Shown here one piece after another: positions 9,136 to 19,677 of a DNA stretch of 64,000 nt. The stretch's first letter is position 1. Every line of letters starts with the position of its first letter. The notes beneath the pieces are model-generated. The model ran no database searches. It was not told where the DNA came from and saw only the letters and a list, made by a program, of their open reading frames with translations. Source of the DNA: Torymus aiolomorphi (Eukaryota > Arthropoda > Insecta > Hymenoptera > Torymidae); NCBI GenBank assembly GCA_036365515.1, contig CM070874.1, positions 164,008,297-164,072,296 on the forward strand. Direction: 5' to 3'. Position numbers and translations under genes: made by a program.

Positions 9136-12100
9136 AGCCGAATCCATCTCAAATCAGACAGCCCGCGTATGCCTATTTCACCTATCATGTTGAAATAAAA
9201 ATATTTATGTTCTACTCGAAAAAATATTTTACACGTGTTTTTTTATTTTTTTGTTTCATCAAAATTTCATGCGTTCAGCGATGCCGAAAAATTCCGAGAA
9301 AATTTTTTCATTGAGAAAAAAAATTTTCAATGTGATTTTCAGACTGCTATTGTTTCAGCAGTTTTTCGAGCTTTTAAACGTGTAACACACAATTTCACTC
9401 AGTTTTGAGCCCTCTTTAACGGCCTTAATGTCATTTTCAAAAAAAATAAAAAATCCACGAGCTATGCACTTTTTACTGAAAAATTCATTTTTTAGGGAAG
9501 TGCCTTTTTCTCGAAAACCCCATGTTTTTTTTGCACAATTTTTGTTGTCGTGATAGAGGACGGTAATGCCTAGCTAGACGTATTTGTTAGATTCGGTACT
9601 TTTTCCCTGGGATAGCGATCACTAATGAGATAACACACAAACAAATTTTTCACGCCTAATGCTTATATATAGTCAATGATATTAGAGTCAATGTAAAGGT
9701 ATTTGTCTTTGTGTGTATGTAATATACAGGTACACATAACTATGTATTTATTTGTTATTTGCGTCTTTTTGATTTTTTATTTTTATACCTTTTTTTCATT
9801 TGTATACCTATTTTACTACCTTTGTTTTTCTGCTTCATTGTTCTTAATTCAGTAAGCGGACGATCAGCGGTCTTTGCTGTCAAACAATGTATTTTATCGT
9901 CACATGTTTTTTAACCCATATATGAGTTTTTGAATTCCAGGATACTTTGGAGTTGTAAGCCAATCAATATTTTTTTCTTTTCTGAATTGTTCTATTTCAG
10001 CATCTTGTAAATGTATTATTTTAATAGCATCAGTATATTTTTGAACATGTATTGCAAAATCATTTGCGTTTTGAATAGCTTCTTCAAGGGGCTCTCGAAG
10101 ATTATGCGAAGTAGCATAATGCTTTATAAGTCCACCCACACCATCTACAGCTCCTTTGCCGTGCCCAGTAGCAGAGAACAACCATTTTATATCACACGGT
10201 GCTCGTTTTAGTTCATCTAATTGAAAGCGATTTTTAAAGTGACTCGCAGCGCCGTCTGATACGATGGTAATTTTTTTAATTGAATCACAACAATTTTCTT
10301 TCAAGAATTTTATAATTTTTTGTACTGCTAGCAAAGCATACGCTGAATCATGTTTTCGGTCATCACTTATAACTGCGAAACTTTGTGTCGAATCCCCTTG
10401 ATAAGAGACTGCTGTGAAAATAGAAATTTGATCATTAACCCAATGATTTCCTTGAACAGCTTTATTATGAATCACAGCCCAGTTTTCAGCGAAGTCTATT
10501 TGAAGAACTAAATGATGTGAGTCTTTTTTAGCACTTTCTCTTTCTGTTTTTATAGCTTTGCGTTGTATATTTTTTACATACATGTGAGTACTAACCCTCA
10601 TGGTCCAAACCGAAAGTTCATCTTTAAAAGCAGAAATTAATAGTGTCTTTTTAATCAGGTTTCCATTATCCCACAAAGCATATGTAATTTCTTCTGTGCC
10701 TTCTACATCTTGCAGTTTTAAAACATGAAACGTAATTCCCTTAATCCCTGGACATAGTTTACATTCTTGTAAATAACATAAATCAGATGGCTCAGAACAC
10801 ATTGTTGCATTTATTATTTGTGACCGACTTTCATCCAACTCTGTGACGTTACTCCCTCTAAAATTAATTAAGCTCGTAAGAAATAAATCATAATTTGCGC
10901 AATAGATACAGAGACAAACTTCTTTGATGGGGCTAAGTAAGACATACTTTGGTCGCAAACTATAAAATTTCGATTTTCCAATTCTCAATTCTGGATAATC
11001 ATTTTTAAATACTTTATACGTCTCTTTTAAACTTCGAGTAAGAAAACGCTTAACTTTTTTCTCTTTTTTATTGTTAACTTTAATTGTAACAACGTCACAT
11101 TTATTAGGACTTTGTCTTGAACAATTAAAATCATCATTTAAATAATATTCCATAACAATTTTTTCCATGTTTTCATCAATCGGATGGCCTGAATATGCAT
11201 CTGGTTCTGAATAAATTCCTTTTTCTTTAACAAGATTTCTCGATTTGTTGATCATATACATTGTTATTTCTGGAAATAAAGATAAAATTTCATGTTTTGT
11301 AAAGGATGAAGGTAGCAAAGTCAGAATTTTTATTTTTTCTGATACCGTAGAACACTTTTGCAAGGCTAGACCAAGATTTTGTATCCATTCTGTACAATGG
11401 CATACAGTTGATTCATTTGCTGTTATAGAAACGTCATAAACATTGTTCAACTTCACATCAAGGGTATTAGACAATGTTGAAAGTATTTTCTTTTTCTTCT
11501 TTGTTACGTAATTTTCAATTGATTTTTCATGTATAAGATTTTTTCTTTTAAGAGGCGATACAGAGCCTAAGAAAGATGTACTTATTTCATTATTAAATTC
11601 TTCAATGCGTTCTGGAGTACTTGGTAAAAAATCTTCATCTCTATCAACTACGTTATCGGTAACTTCATTATCCGTTATAAATTCATTGTCAGTACTACTC
11701 ACCAATTCTAAAGCACGATTGTAACAATGTTGACACAGATATGTAGAAGGTGTCAAAGGTAAATGAGGATAGAGGTGCTTCAATGGATGAGCAAGATTCT
11801 CAAGTTGTTTTAAACGTACGGAACTAGATTTGTAAATAATTTGTTTGTGTTTGTCTAAAAAGTCTGCACATTTGATTCTCTCTGTTGAGTAATATTGAGA
11901 CATCGTAGTTGAGTTGATAAGGTGTAAATATGTAATAATTTTCCAAAAGATGATGGTTTTAAATAAGACGAGATGTGTGATATATAGCAGAAACCGAACT
12001 TTTCTTTGTAAATGTTAAGTCAAACCATATCCATCTAGCGGACAAATGTACTAGTACATATACTCCTATAAGTAGGCGCACGTACATGTATATTACATAC

Positions 12101-12685
12101 GCACAAAGATAAATACCTTTACATTGACTCTAATATCATTGACTATATATAAGCGTTAAGCGTGAAAAATTTGTTTGTGTGTTATCTCATTAGTGATCGC
12201 TATCCCAGGAAAAAAGTACCGAATCTCACAAATACGTCTAGCTAGGCATTACCGTCCTCTATCACGACAACAAAAATTGTGCAAAAAAAAACATGGGGTT
12301 TTCGAGAAAAAGGCACTTCTCTAAAAAATGAATTTTTCAGTAAAAAGTGCATAGCTCGTGGATTTTTTATTTTTTTTTGAAAATGACATTAAGGCCGTTA
12401 AAGAGGGCTCAAAACTGAGTGAAATTATGTGTTACACGTTTAAAAGCTTGAAAAACTGCTGAAACAATAGCAGTCTGAAAATCACATTGAAAATTTTTTT
12501 TCTCAATGAAAGAATTTTCTCGGAATTTTTCGGTATCGCTGAACGCATGAAATTTTGATGAAACAAAAAAATAAAAAAACACGTGTAAAATATTTTTTCG
12601 AGTAGAACATAAATATTTTTATTTCAACATGATAGGTGAAATAGGCATACGCGGGCTGTCTGATTTGAGATGGATTCGGCCATTG
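9132..12685. mobile_element. Long-TIR DNA transposon with 4-bp target duplication ATTG
   Basis: The element proper is 9136-12681 (3546 bp). Its terminal inverted repeats are about 600 bp each (9136-9733 and 12082-12681), roughly 95 percent identical by eye, with ends (A/G)GCCGAATCCATCTCAAATC. ATTG is duplicated at 9132-9135 and 12682-12685. Removing the element and one ATTG restores the minus-strand motif KKDQCDLC across the host pseudogene, which proves the insertion point. A 4-bp duplication is known for Sola and Chapaev superfamilies; assignment to Sola is only a suggestion. A diverged second copy starts at 20263. Confidence 0.9.
9900..11903 (-). CDS. DDE-type transposase of the long-TIR element (667 aa, intact)
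   Basis: A single uninterrupted 667-codon frame, ATG at 11903, lies between the two 600-bp TIRs and is the only gene of the element. An N-terminal region with cysteines (TYLCQHC near 55-60) and a lysine-rich stretch (135-139) may bind DNA. Cysteine clusters at 330-335 (CLCIYC) and 370-384 (ending CKLCPG) look zinc-binding. The presumed catalytic acids are D470 (LQIDFAENW), D550 (IVSDGAASHFKNRF) and D587 in HGKGAVDGVGG. These motifs define a family I have met in aphid, Hydra and other metazoan predictions; the superfamily name is uncertain (Sola-like by the 4-bp duplication). It would cut and paste the element in the nucleus. The intact frame and similar TIRs imply recent activity. Confidence 0.8.
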   Translation of the reverse strand: MSQYYSTERIKCADFLDKHKQIIYKSSSVRLKQLENLAHPLKHLYPHLPLTPSTYLCQHCYNRALELVSSTDNEFITDNEVTDNVVDRDEDFLPSTPERIEEFNNEISTSFLGSVSPLKRKNLIHEKSIENYVTKKKKKILSTLSNTLDVKLNNVYDVSITANESTVCHCTEWIQNLGLALQKCSTVSEKIKILTLLPSSFTKHEILSLFPEITMYMINKSRNLVKEKGIYSEPDAYSGHPIDENMEKIVMEYYLNDDFNCSRQSPNKCDVVTIKVNNKKEKKVKRFLTRSLKETYKVFKNDYPELRIGKSKFYSLRPKYVLLSPIKEVCLCIYCANYDLFLTSLINFRGSNVTELDESRSQIINATMCSEPSDLCYLQECKLCPGIKGITFHVLKLQDVEGTEEITYALWDNGNLIKKTLLISAFKDELSVWTMRVSTHMYVKNIQRKAIKTERESAKKDSHHLVLQIDFAENWAVIHNKAVQGNHWVNDQISIFTAVSYQGDSTQSFAVISDDRKHDSAYALLAVQKIIKFLKENCCDSIKKITIVSDGAASHFKNRFQLDELKRAPCDIKWLFSATGHGKGAVDGVGGLIKHYATSHNLREPLEEAIQNANDFAIHVQKYTDAIKIIHLQDAEIEQFRKEKNIDWLTTPKYPGIQKLIYGLKNM

Positions 12686-13830
12686 ATCTTTTTTTGGCCT
12701 AAAAAGTCCAAGATTGAATTTCGTATTAAAAATATCAGTATAATGATGTTTGCTTGCCACTTCTTTTTAATTTTCTTTCGCCCATTTGAGGTAGAACCCA
12801 TAGATGCTACTAATACTTAAGCCTTCTTCTAGGTATTTTCTTTGGAAATCACTACGAATATAATGAGACTCCATTCGTGGAAACAGGTTTATGTGTTCCA
12901 TTACACTCTGAGTCTTAGCCTCGTTAGTTCTTGGTATAATTTTCTATGTTCCCCTCTTGTCAACTAACTGAGATGAGCTTTTTCTTAATTTGTTAAATGC
13001 TGTATTTATCATTTGTTTGCTTATATTTAATGTTCTCACGAACATAGTTTGGCAAACTTTAATGCTTTCATTTCTGAAAGAAATAGTATAAGAACGAGAG
13101 AAGTTTCTTTTTGAATCGTCGTCCAAGGTTTCCTTATTTTCTTTCTCGTGCACGTGTCTTAAAATGAAATCATATTTTTTACCGTGATCTACAATACTCC
13201 AGAAGTCAGCAAAAAAATGTTGTCTCGCCTCTTCGGTAATTTTCTTGCAGCACTGAAACCTACAGCCGGGCCCACATGATTCTTGCACTGATCGAGCTTG
13301 AACAACGTTCTTAGTGGTGGCTGAAACGTACTCTTGCCCAGTACTTACAGCTTCCTTCCTAATATTTCTTATCCAGTTTTCTGGATGACATACTCGCTTT
13401 CTCGAAGAGTGCTCGGTGAGCGAAGCTTTTCGTTTTACTCCTGAAGTGCTGGGATTTTCCTGATTTTGATCATCGTTATCGTCATTAAAATTACTATGAG
13501 TTTCATTTGGAGTTAAACCTTCGTCCCTCTCATCGTCAGAGCTTTCAAAAACTTGTTCTTCTTCGACACAAGTATCATCCGACGAATCATTGTTTTTTTC
13601 TGAATCCGAGACTGTTTCTGTAAAATCAAAATTAAATTCTTGATTCAGCATGGTTTTCAAGTTATGAGCAGTAGATGCATCGTAACAGGCGGTGTAAACT
13701 GTGGTTAGTTCAATGCCATCAGTAAAAATGCTTTCCTCGACCTCGGTTTTTAACTGGTTTTCCTCGAATCCTCCGACTAACTTTACTTCCTTTAAATCCC
13801 GAAATTCCTTTTCTTCCGATATATCATACT
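12686..13830 (-). pseudogene. Transposase-like pseudogene, 5' part
   Basis: An acidic N-terminus (about residues 1-70 of the 13660-12944 frame) leads to CHPENWIRN, a cysteine pattern (CGPGCRFQCCKK) and an IRNE-type region. After the TAG at about 12946-12948 the same frame goes on with SHYIRSDFQRKYLEEGL, then hits a TAA near 12770, and resumes with FNTKFNLGLFRPKKDQ up to the ATTG insertion site. The frame is open upstream of the first ATG to about 13830, where ttttag/AG looks like a splice acceptor, so an upstream exon is likely. At least two in-frame stops, plus the frameshifts in the 3' part, make it a pseudogene. It continues at 9135-8093. Confidence 0.75.
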
Positions 13831-14640
13831 CTAAAAATCATTTAATATATTTTAAACCATGTCAATTTTCAAGCCTATTCCATTTTACTTTATAGCGTTC
13901 CCATATAAATTGCGAAAAAATTTAGATGTTTTTGAAATTACGAATTTAAAAATAAAAACAATCAACCTTCTAAACCATGAATACGATTCACTTTATAATG
14001 CGAATTTGAAAAATGCCGAATCTAAAGATTAGCCTTAACTGTTAATTTTTTATTTTAAATTTTGTAGGCTGAAATATAAATGAGAGACAAACACATGCAA
14101 AATCAGAAACTATTCCATTTCCGTACAAATAAGTCACGTGATCAAAAGTGGAATTCGAAATAAAATTTTGAGTTATTCAGAAATTATTTTTACCTCGCGA
14201 AGTACCAGCGATAGCTTCATTCATAATTTGGGACAGAAATCACAAGCGTAGGATGAAGAAAATAGCGAAATTTTATCTTGATATCAATCTCGGGGAATAA
14301 TAAGTTTCACCTTAATATCAATCTTCGATCTTGCGTCGACCAGAAGAATTCAGCGTTTTGGGTTAGGAGAATGACAGCCAATCATTTGTTTTATATCAAT
14401 CTTCACTTCATCAAGAAATTAACATTATAGGTAGAACTAAATTTCGAAAATGTAAAAAGTAACAAGTTTCATGCTTGCAAAAATAAGTAAACTTCGCGAA
14501 AAATAATAATATTCAAAGTAGAGCATTGAATTATTTATTAATTGCAAAACAATCACTTAACTGCATTAACGATTAGTTGCAATTTCGCTATAAAAATTCG
14601 AGTTTGAATAAATTTTTATTTGTGACATTGGCATACCATA
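13831..14640. other. AT-rich sequence, nothing recognised
   Basis: Between the likely 5' splice acceptor of the pseudogene and the right arm. No ORF, RNA gene or clear repeat is visible. It may hold the intron and first exon of the pseudogene, but I cannot locate an exon with a start codon. Confidence 0.5.
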
Positions 14641-15058
14641 AGAAAATACAAGTAATACTCGTCATTAAAAGATCTCCTCCTCGTTAAATAAACGAGGTTT
14701 TATTTCAGTTTACACACTCGCGTTAATGTCCTTTCGAAACAGCTACTCTAAGCTCTTGTAAGTATAACGAAATTGAGTTCATGTTGCGCCTAAAAAAGCA
14801 AAATCCCGCGCTCGAAATATTCTCACAAAATCTGCTTTTTAAATGTAGAATAAGCCGCGACGAATTGATCCGAAAAGTTCAGTTCCTAGCACCTTGAGAT
14901 AATAGTTTCTAATTCGTTTTTAAGCTTTCAAAAGGCCAGAAAATCGCACGCGTTAATCGGTTTTGAAAGATGGGCTACTCGCTGTACTAATGCGGTTTTA
15001 TTGAAGCGAACGCACGCGCAGGAAACTCACTTCGAGAGAGCTGCTTTGGGCCAACGCC
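14640..15058 (-). repeat. Right-arm tandem repeats (inverted)
   Basis: Reverse-complement counterparts of the 6590-7930 units (ggaaactcacttcgagagagctgctttggg, agctactctaagctcttgtaagta). They continue, beyond the inserted MITE, into 15923-16690. Confidence 0.7.
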
Positions 15059-15062
15059 AAAT

Positions 15063-15918
15063 CGTCGGTTTAGTGGAATAAAGAGCCACCTCATTTTTTA
15101 TTTTAAAAAGGAGACACCTCGGTTTTGAAGGTATAAATTTATACCTTCAAAACCGAGGTGTCCCCTTTTTCAAAATAAAAAACGAGGTGGCTCTTTATCC
15201 CTGTTGAAAATATCCATGTGGATTTTACACTGATTTCCACATGGAATCCATATGGAATCCATATGGAATCTATACGGATTCCATATGGATTCCATGTCGA
15301 TTCCATGTGGAAATCAGTCCCAAATCGTCCTGTGGACTTCCACATGGAATTCCATATAGATTTCCTTATGAATTTTTCTACAAACATTTGTAAAACAAAA
15401 TCCGTATGGATTTCCATGTAGATTTCCAGGTAAAAACGACATGATCCATATAGATTTCCACATGGTTCCCATATGGTAATTTTAATGTTTATAAAAATGT
15501 TTATTTATAAAATTGTTATATTTTTTTTACTAGGATACATATTTTTGACAACAAGTACTGTAGAATCTTTTCGAAGAATTACATAAGAGGAGATTATAGT
15601 TTATAATTTTTTATGCTTTACTGATATGGTAAAAAACGCATCCCTAGTAAAAAAATTTTAAAATTTTATAAATAAACATTTTTATAAACATTTAAATTAC
15701 CACATGGAAATCCATATGGAAATCTACATGGATCATATCGTTTTTACCTGGATTTCTCCATGGAAAACTACATGGAAATCCATACGGATTTTGTTTTACA
15801 AATGTTTGTAGAAAAATTCATATAGAAATCTATATGGAATTCCATGTGGAAATCCACAGGACGATTTGGGACTGATTTCCACATGGATATTTTCAACAGG
15901 GATTCCACTAACCCGACG
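15063..15918. mobile_element. CGTCGG-family foldback MITE 3 (856 bp, compound)
   Basis: Ends are CGTCGGTTTAGTGGAAT and ATTCCACTAACCCGACG, with AAAT duplicated at 15059-15062 and 15919-15922. Inside are an unrelated hairpin (15080-15198, arms aaagagccacctc / gaggtggctcttt) and the CCCTGTTG element at 15199-15901. It interrupts the right arm, where the left arm at 7031-7045 is uninterrupted. Confidence 0.85.
15199..15901. mobile_element. CCC-terminated palindromic-word element, CCATATGG type (703 bp)
   Basis: TIRs start CCCTGTTGAAAATATCCATG. The flanking dinucleotide AT is repeated at 15197-15198 and 15902-15903. The sub-terminal body is a run of near-palindromic words (tccatatggaatcc, ccatgtggaaatc, ccacatgg), densest at 15220-15480 and 15700-15890 in inverted order. 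The middle (15480-15680) is AT-rich with a foldback of aaaaatgtttataaa words. ORFs through it (15139-15421) translate as repeats of TWNPYGIHME-like words and are not genes. Confidence 0.8.
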
Positions 15919-15922
15919 AAAT

Positions 15923-16690
15923 ATGGTGTTGTTCGATATCGACAAATAGAATAGATAAAAAATGTTGAAATACGCGCGCGATACTTGGCTTGAAAAGCTC
16001 ACCTTCGTGCTGAATCAAAATGTCTTTATTTGTGCCAACGCACTCGCGTGAAACCCTTTCTGAGCCTGCTACTCTAAGCTCTTGTGAGTACATCGGGTTT
16101 ATTTTGCGCCTAAAAAACAGACTCTCGCGCGCGCGAAACTCACTCACAAAATCTGTATTTTAAAACTAGAGCGATCCGCGGCGAGTTTAGTCAGAGAGCT
16201 CATTTAATAGCACCCCGAAATAATTGATTCACATTCGTATTTAAGGTTTCGAAAAACCAGAAAATCGCACGTAATACTCGGCTAAAAAAAGCAGAAAAAC
16301 GCGCTCGATACTCGCCTTTATACCTCGCCACCTTGCTACATTCTCGTTTTCGGCTCGGGTGGCATTTTACACGAGCTGTTTACTGTCCCAATTTTTCCCG
16401 TCCTAGGTACGTAATATACCATGTTAAGAGAATTATTTAAATAAGTCTTAAACCCAAGCACCCGGGGGATGCGACGTCCACGCATATAAGAGATTACGTA
16501 GACGTGCAGCAGTAAGACAATTATTTAAGGACGTTCATCACATGATATATAAAGCTATTCGTAATGAATTTTTATTTTTTGTCTTTTATATTTGATACAA
16601 CCAGGTCAAGTTTAGTCGAATGATAGGTGCCTTAAGATGCAGAAAATTATGTTTACCGAAATTCAAGTGAATTTCAATTCAGTGAGTTCG
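15923..16690 (-). repeat. Right arm of the large inverted repeat
   Basis: Reverse complement of about 6290-7060, including the satellite A unit (16430-16512) and the tttttcccgtcctaggtac region. The contiguous match beyond it to unit U at 16690 shows that the left side has gained the 4640-6290 hairpin block, or that the right side has lost it. Confidence 0.8.
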
Positions 16691-17374
16691 TGTGTACGCT
16701 TGAGCTTGGGATTTATCCGGTGATCGTGCCCCTGAGCTTGCGGACAGAACCATGCGCGCTCGCACTCTAGCGTATACACCCCCAGTCTTCGTGCGCACTA
16801 GCCAAGACGCGCACACATGCGAAACCCCTTGTGCACGCTAGGAAAGCCACGAGCCCTCATATGGATCCCCGCAAGCTCACGTAAGACCCTGCGCTCATGT
16901 GCGTCCCTGCGTGTGCAGGAGTACCCCCGGGCCTTCGCGCATACCCCGCGCCCTCACATATCGATGGCTGAGGGGAAGAAGATCGTATCTCGGCGCCCGG
17001 ATGAAGAACGATGTATCTCGGCGCTTTTACGGCCAGTACACGGCCAGTATAAGGCGAAAAGCGCCGAGATACGTCGTTCATCATCCTCGCACCGAGATAC
17101 GTCGTTCTTCATTAGCGCGCCGAGATACGTCGTTCTTCATCAGCGCGCCGAGATACGTTCTTCTTCCTCTCAGCCGTCGATATAACCCCGACGCTTGAAT
17201 ATGTATAAATCACTGCAAGCTCTCGTAGGCTGCCGTGCGCTTGGGCTCTCGCGTTCGAAAATACTTCCTCGCAAACTCGCGTAATATCTCGCGCCGTCGC
17301 GCGGCCTGCGAGAAAAAACTGAAGAACCCCAGCGTCGCGTGTGGCTAAACTAACCACGATTCTCTTTGCACAAC
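16690..17374 (-). repeat. Dispersed repeat unit U, copy 2 (inverted)
   Basis: Reverse complement of 3850-4500 (tgcacgctaggaaagccac, gggccttcgcgcataccccgcgcc, cctgcgagaaaaaactgaag). It continues after the TTAA MITE at 17803-17960. Not coding. Confidence 0.8.
16962..17179. mobile_element. CGTCGG-family foldback MITE 4 (218 bp)
   Basis: Ends CGATGGCTGAGGGG and ..CTCAGCCGTCG, flanked by ATAT at 16958-16961 and 17180-17183. It sits at the same target position in unit U as MITE 1 in copy 1 (gcgcccTCACATAT against gcgacATAT). It may descend from that insertion, but it has a differently arranged core of three cgccgagatacgtcgttcttc words. Confidence 0.8.
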
Positions 17375-17802
17375 TTAAGGGAGTACCATCGGTACATAGC
17401 TAGTCAGTTGAGAAAACGCTTTGACATGTCATTGACTCACACGGTAACAGTCGTAAGTTTGGCAATGTAGTACCATATTGTATGCCTATGTGATTCTAAC
17501 CTAATTTAATATTTCAAAAGAACGTGTGTTATTAAAAAAAGAGGCTCTGAATGATAATTTTGAAAGCAGATATGAATCTGGGATAAATTTTTGCGCTTCT
17601 CAGAATTTTTTCAGAATTTTGTCATTTCGCAATGTTTTTATATACTACAAAAGGTGCATTTTCCCATAAGAGCCCATGTTATTTTCAATCACTGATTTTT
17701 TGCCTCTGAAGCTCTGAATCTTCACAAAATTTGAATCAGAGCTGCCACCCAAATATCAAACGATTTTCATTTCGAATTCTATTACCGAGGGTACTTCCTT
17801 AA
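17375..17802. mobile_element. TTAA-flanked MITE (420 bp), piggyBac-like
   Basis: TTAA is repeated at 17375-17378 and 17799-17802. The TIRs are GG(G/A)AGTACC(A/C)TCGGTA. Unit U copy 1 (about 3855-3872) reads gcattaagttgcgcaaag with no insertion, an empty site with a single ttaa. TTAA duplication is the hallmark of piggyBac-type elements. There is no ORF, so it is a non-autonomous element mobilised in trans. Confidence 0.85.
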
Positions 17803-17999
17803 CGCTTTCGTTTGCACGCCGTGCATTATATACTGAGGCACTTCTTCCGTACAAGGGCATTGACATGAATTTATTTCTTATGTAAGGCTAGTAAAAATTA
17901 TTGATAAGTTTATTATCATTTGCAAAGCATAATTGTTATCTTCCAGCAATAGTAACAATTTTGGTTTGGTAAACATTTTGATAATACACAAATTCTATT

Positions 18000-19060
18000 A
18001 CACAATTGATCGTGTACGTAGGAAAATAAGTATTTGACCGTCAATGTCCTTGTACGGAAGAAGTGTCGCAGTATATAATGAAATTATGCTGGGGCTCTCC
18101 AGTTTTTTCTCGCAGGCCGCGCGACAGTGCGAGATATTACACGAGCTTGCGTAGAAGTATTTTCGAACGCGAGAGCCCAAGCGCACGGCAGCCTATGAGA
18201 GCTTGCAGTGATTTGTACATACGTAAGCGTGTGGGGTTATATGCGAAGGCGCGGGGTATGCGCGGAGACCCGGGGGTACTCGTGAACACGCAGGAACACA
18301 CACGAGCGCAGGGTCTGACGTGAGCTTGCGGGGATCCATATGAGGGCTCGTGGCTTCCCCCGCGCGCACAAGGGGTTTCGCATGTGCACGCGTCTCGGCC
18401 AGTGAGCACGGAGACTGAGGGTATATCGTCGGTTGAGAGGTGAAAGGAGACAACTCGGTCACGAGCTAAGAAAACAGACAACTCGGCCGAGCGCTAAGAA
18501 ACCAGAGAACTCGGCCAAGAGCTAAGAAACCAGACAACTCACGGGCTCCTTTTTCATTTGATTTTTAGTTGATAACCATGGGAGTGAGTTAAAAAAACAA
18601 GGATTTTAACTACCTACAGTGGTTCTCAATAGTTGGAAAAACACAAAAATGATCACAAAAAAAATGTTAACGTTTATAAGGAACAAAGGTTATCAACTAA
18701 AAATCAAATGAAAAAAGGAGCCCGCGAGTTGTCTGGTTTCTTAGCTCTCGGCCGAATTGTCTGGTTTCTTAGCGCTCGGCCGAGTTGTCTGGTTTCTTAG
18801 CTCGCGGCCGAGTTGTCTCCTTTCACCTCTCACCCGACGATATGAGCGCGGGCGAGCATGGCTCTGTCCGCAAGTTCAAGGGCACGATCACCGGATAAAT
18901 CCCAAGCTCAAGCGTACCCACGAACTCACTCGCGAACGGGAGAGTGTTCTCACGTCAAAACTCACCGCTAGCGAAGCTAATGCACGCGAATCAGTTTTCT
19001 CGTAGTCTCGCTTCTCCAGCGCGCGATGGAGTAGACAAGCATTACGCTCGTGCACGCGCT
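18000..19060 (+). repeat. Dispersed repeat unit U, copy 3 (direct)
   Basis: Same orientation as copy 1 (cagtatataatgaaattatgctgggg, gcgcggagacccgggggtactcgtg). Together with copy 2 it forms an inverted pair around 17880-18000. At 18235-18245 it lacks the MITE present in copy 1, but carries MITE 5 further on. Confidence 0.75.
18427..18839. mobile_element. CGTCGG-family foldback MITE 5 (413 bp)
   Basis: Ends CGTCGGTTGAGAGG and CCTCTCACCCGACG with ATAT at 18423-18426 and 18840-18843. The arms hold three or four repeats of ggagacaactcggcc...gctaagaaaccag and then aaatgaaaaaggagcccg. The ~130-bp centre is unrelated to the other members. Confidence 0.85.
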
Positions 19061-19079
19061 ATAATGAAATCACTGTTAA

Positions 19080-19672
19080 CTTATCGAGTTTCACGTATAC
19101 ATAACTCTCTTAGATACAAGGACCTCGCATCTCCCGGCAACTTGGGTTCAATAATTATTTAAATAATATAGTTTCCCTCATCTTCGTAACTCTCTTATAT
19201 GCGTGAACCTAGTATCCCCCTGCTATACGGGATTAATAGTTATTTAAATAATTGCTTACTGCTGCACGTCTTCGTAATTATCTTATATACGTGGACCTAG
19301 TATCCTTCGCCTACTTGGGTTTAAAAATTATTTAAATAATAGTGTTGCACGCCTACGTAATTCTCTTATATGCATGGACCTCGATCCTCCGACTACTTGG
19401 GTTTAAAAAGTATTTAAATAATCGTGTTACACCTCTACTGACTCTCGTTTATATACGTGGACATCCCATCCCCCGGCTACTTGGGTTTCGAAATTATGTT
19501 AATAATAGTGCTGCACGTCAACGTATCTTCCTTATAGGACCTTGTATTTCCCTGCTACTAGGGTTTAAAAATTATTTAAATAATAGTTTCGCTCGCCTAC
19601 GTAACTCCTTTATATGTCTAGATCTTGTATCCCCTGCTGTTTGGGTTTAAAAGTTATTTAAATAATAGTTTA
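19080..19672 (-). repeat. Satellite family A array, reverse orientation
   Basis: Six or seven units of about 85-100 bp (cctcgcatcccccggctacttgggtttaaaaattatttaaataat) run opposite to the 1328-1740 array. The whole 1.3-19.7 kb block is therefore bounded by inverted satellite arrays. Confidence 0.85.
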
Positions 19673-19677
19673 GAATT

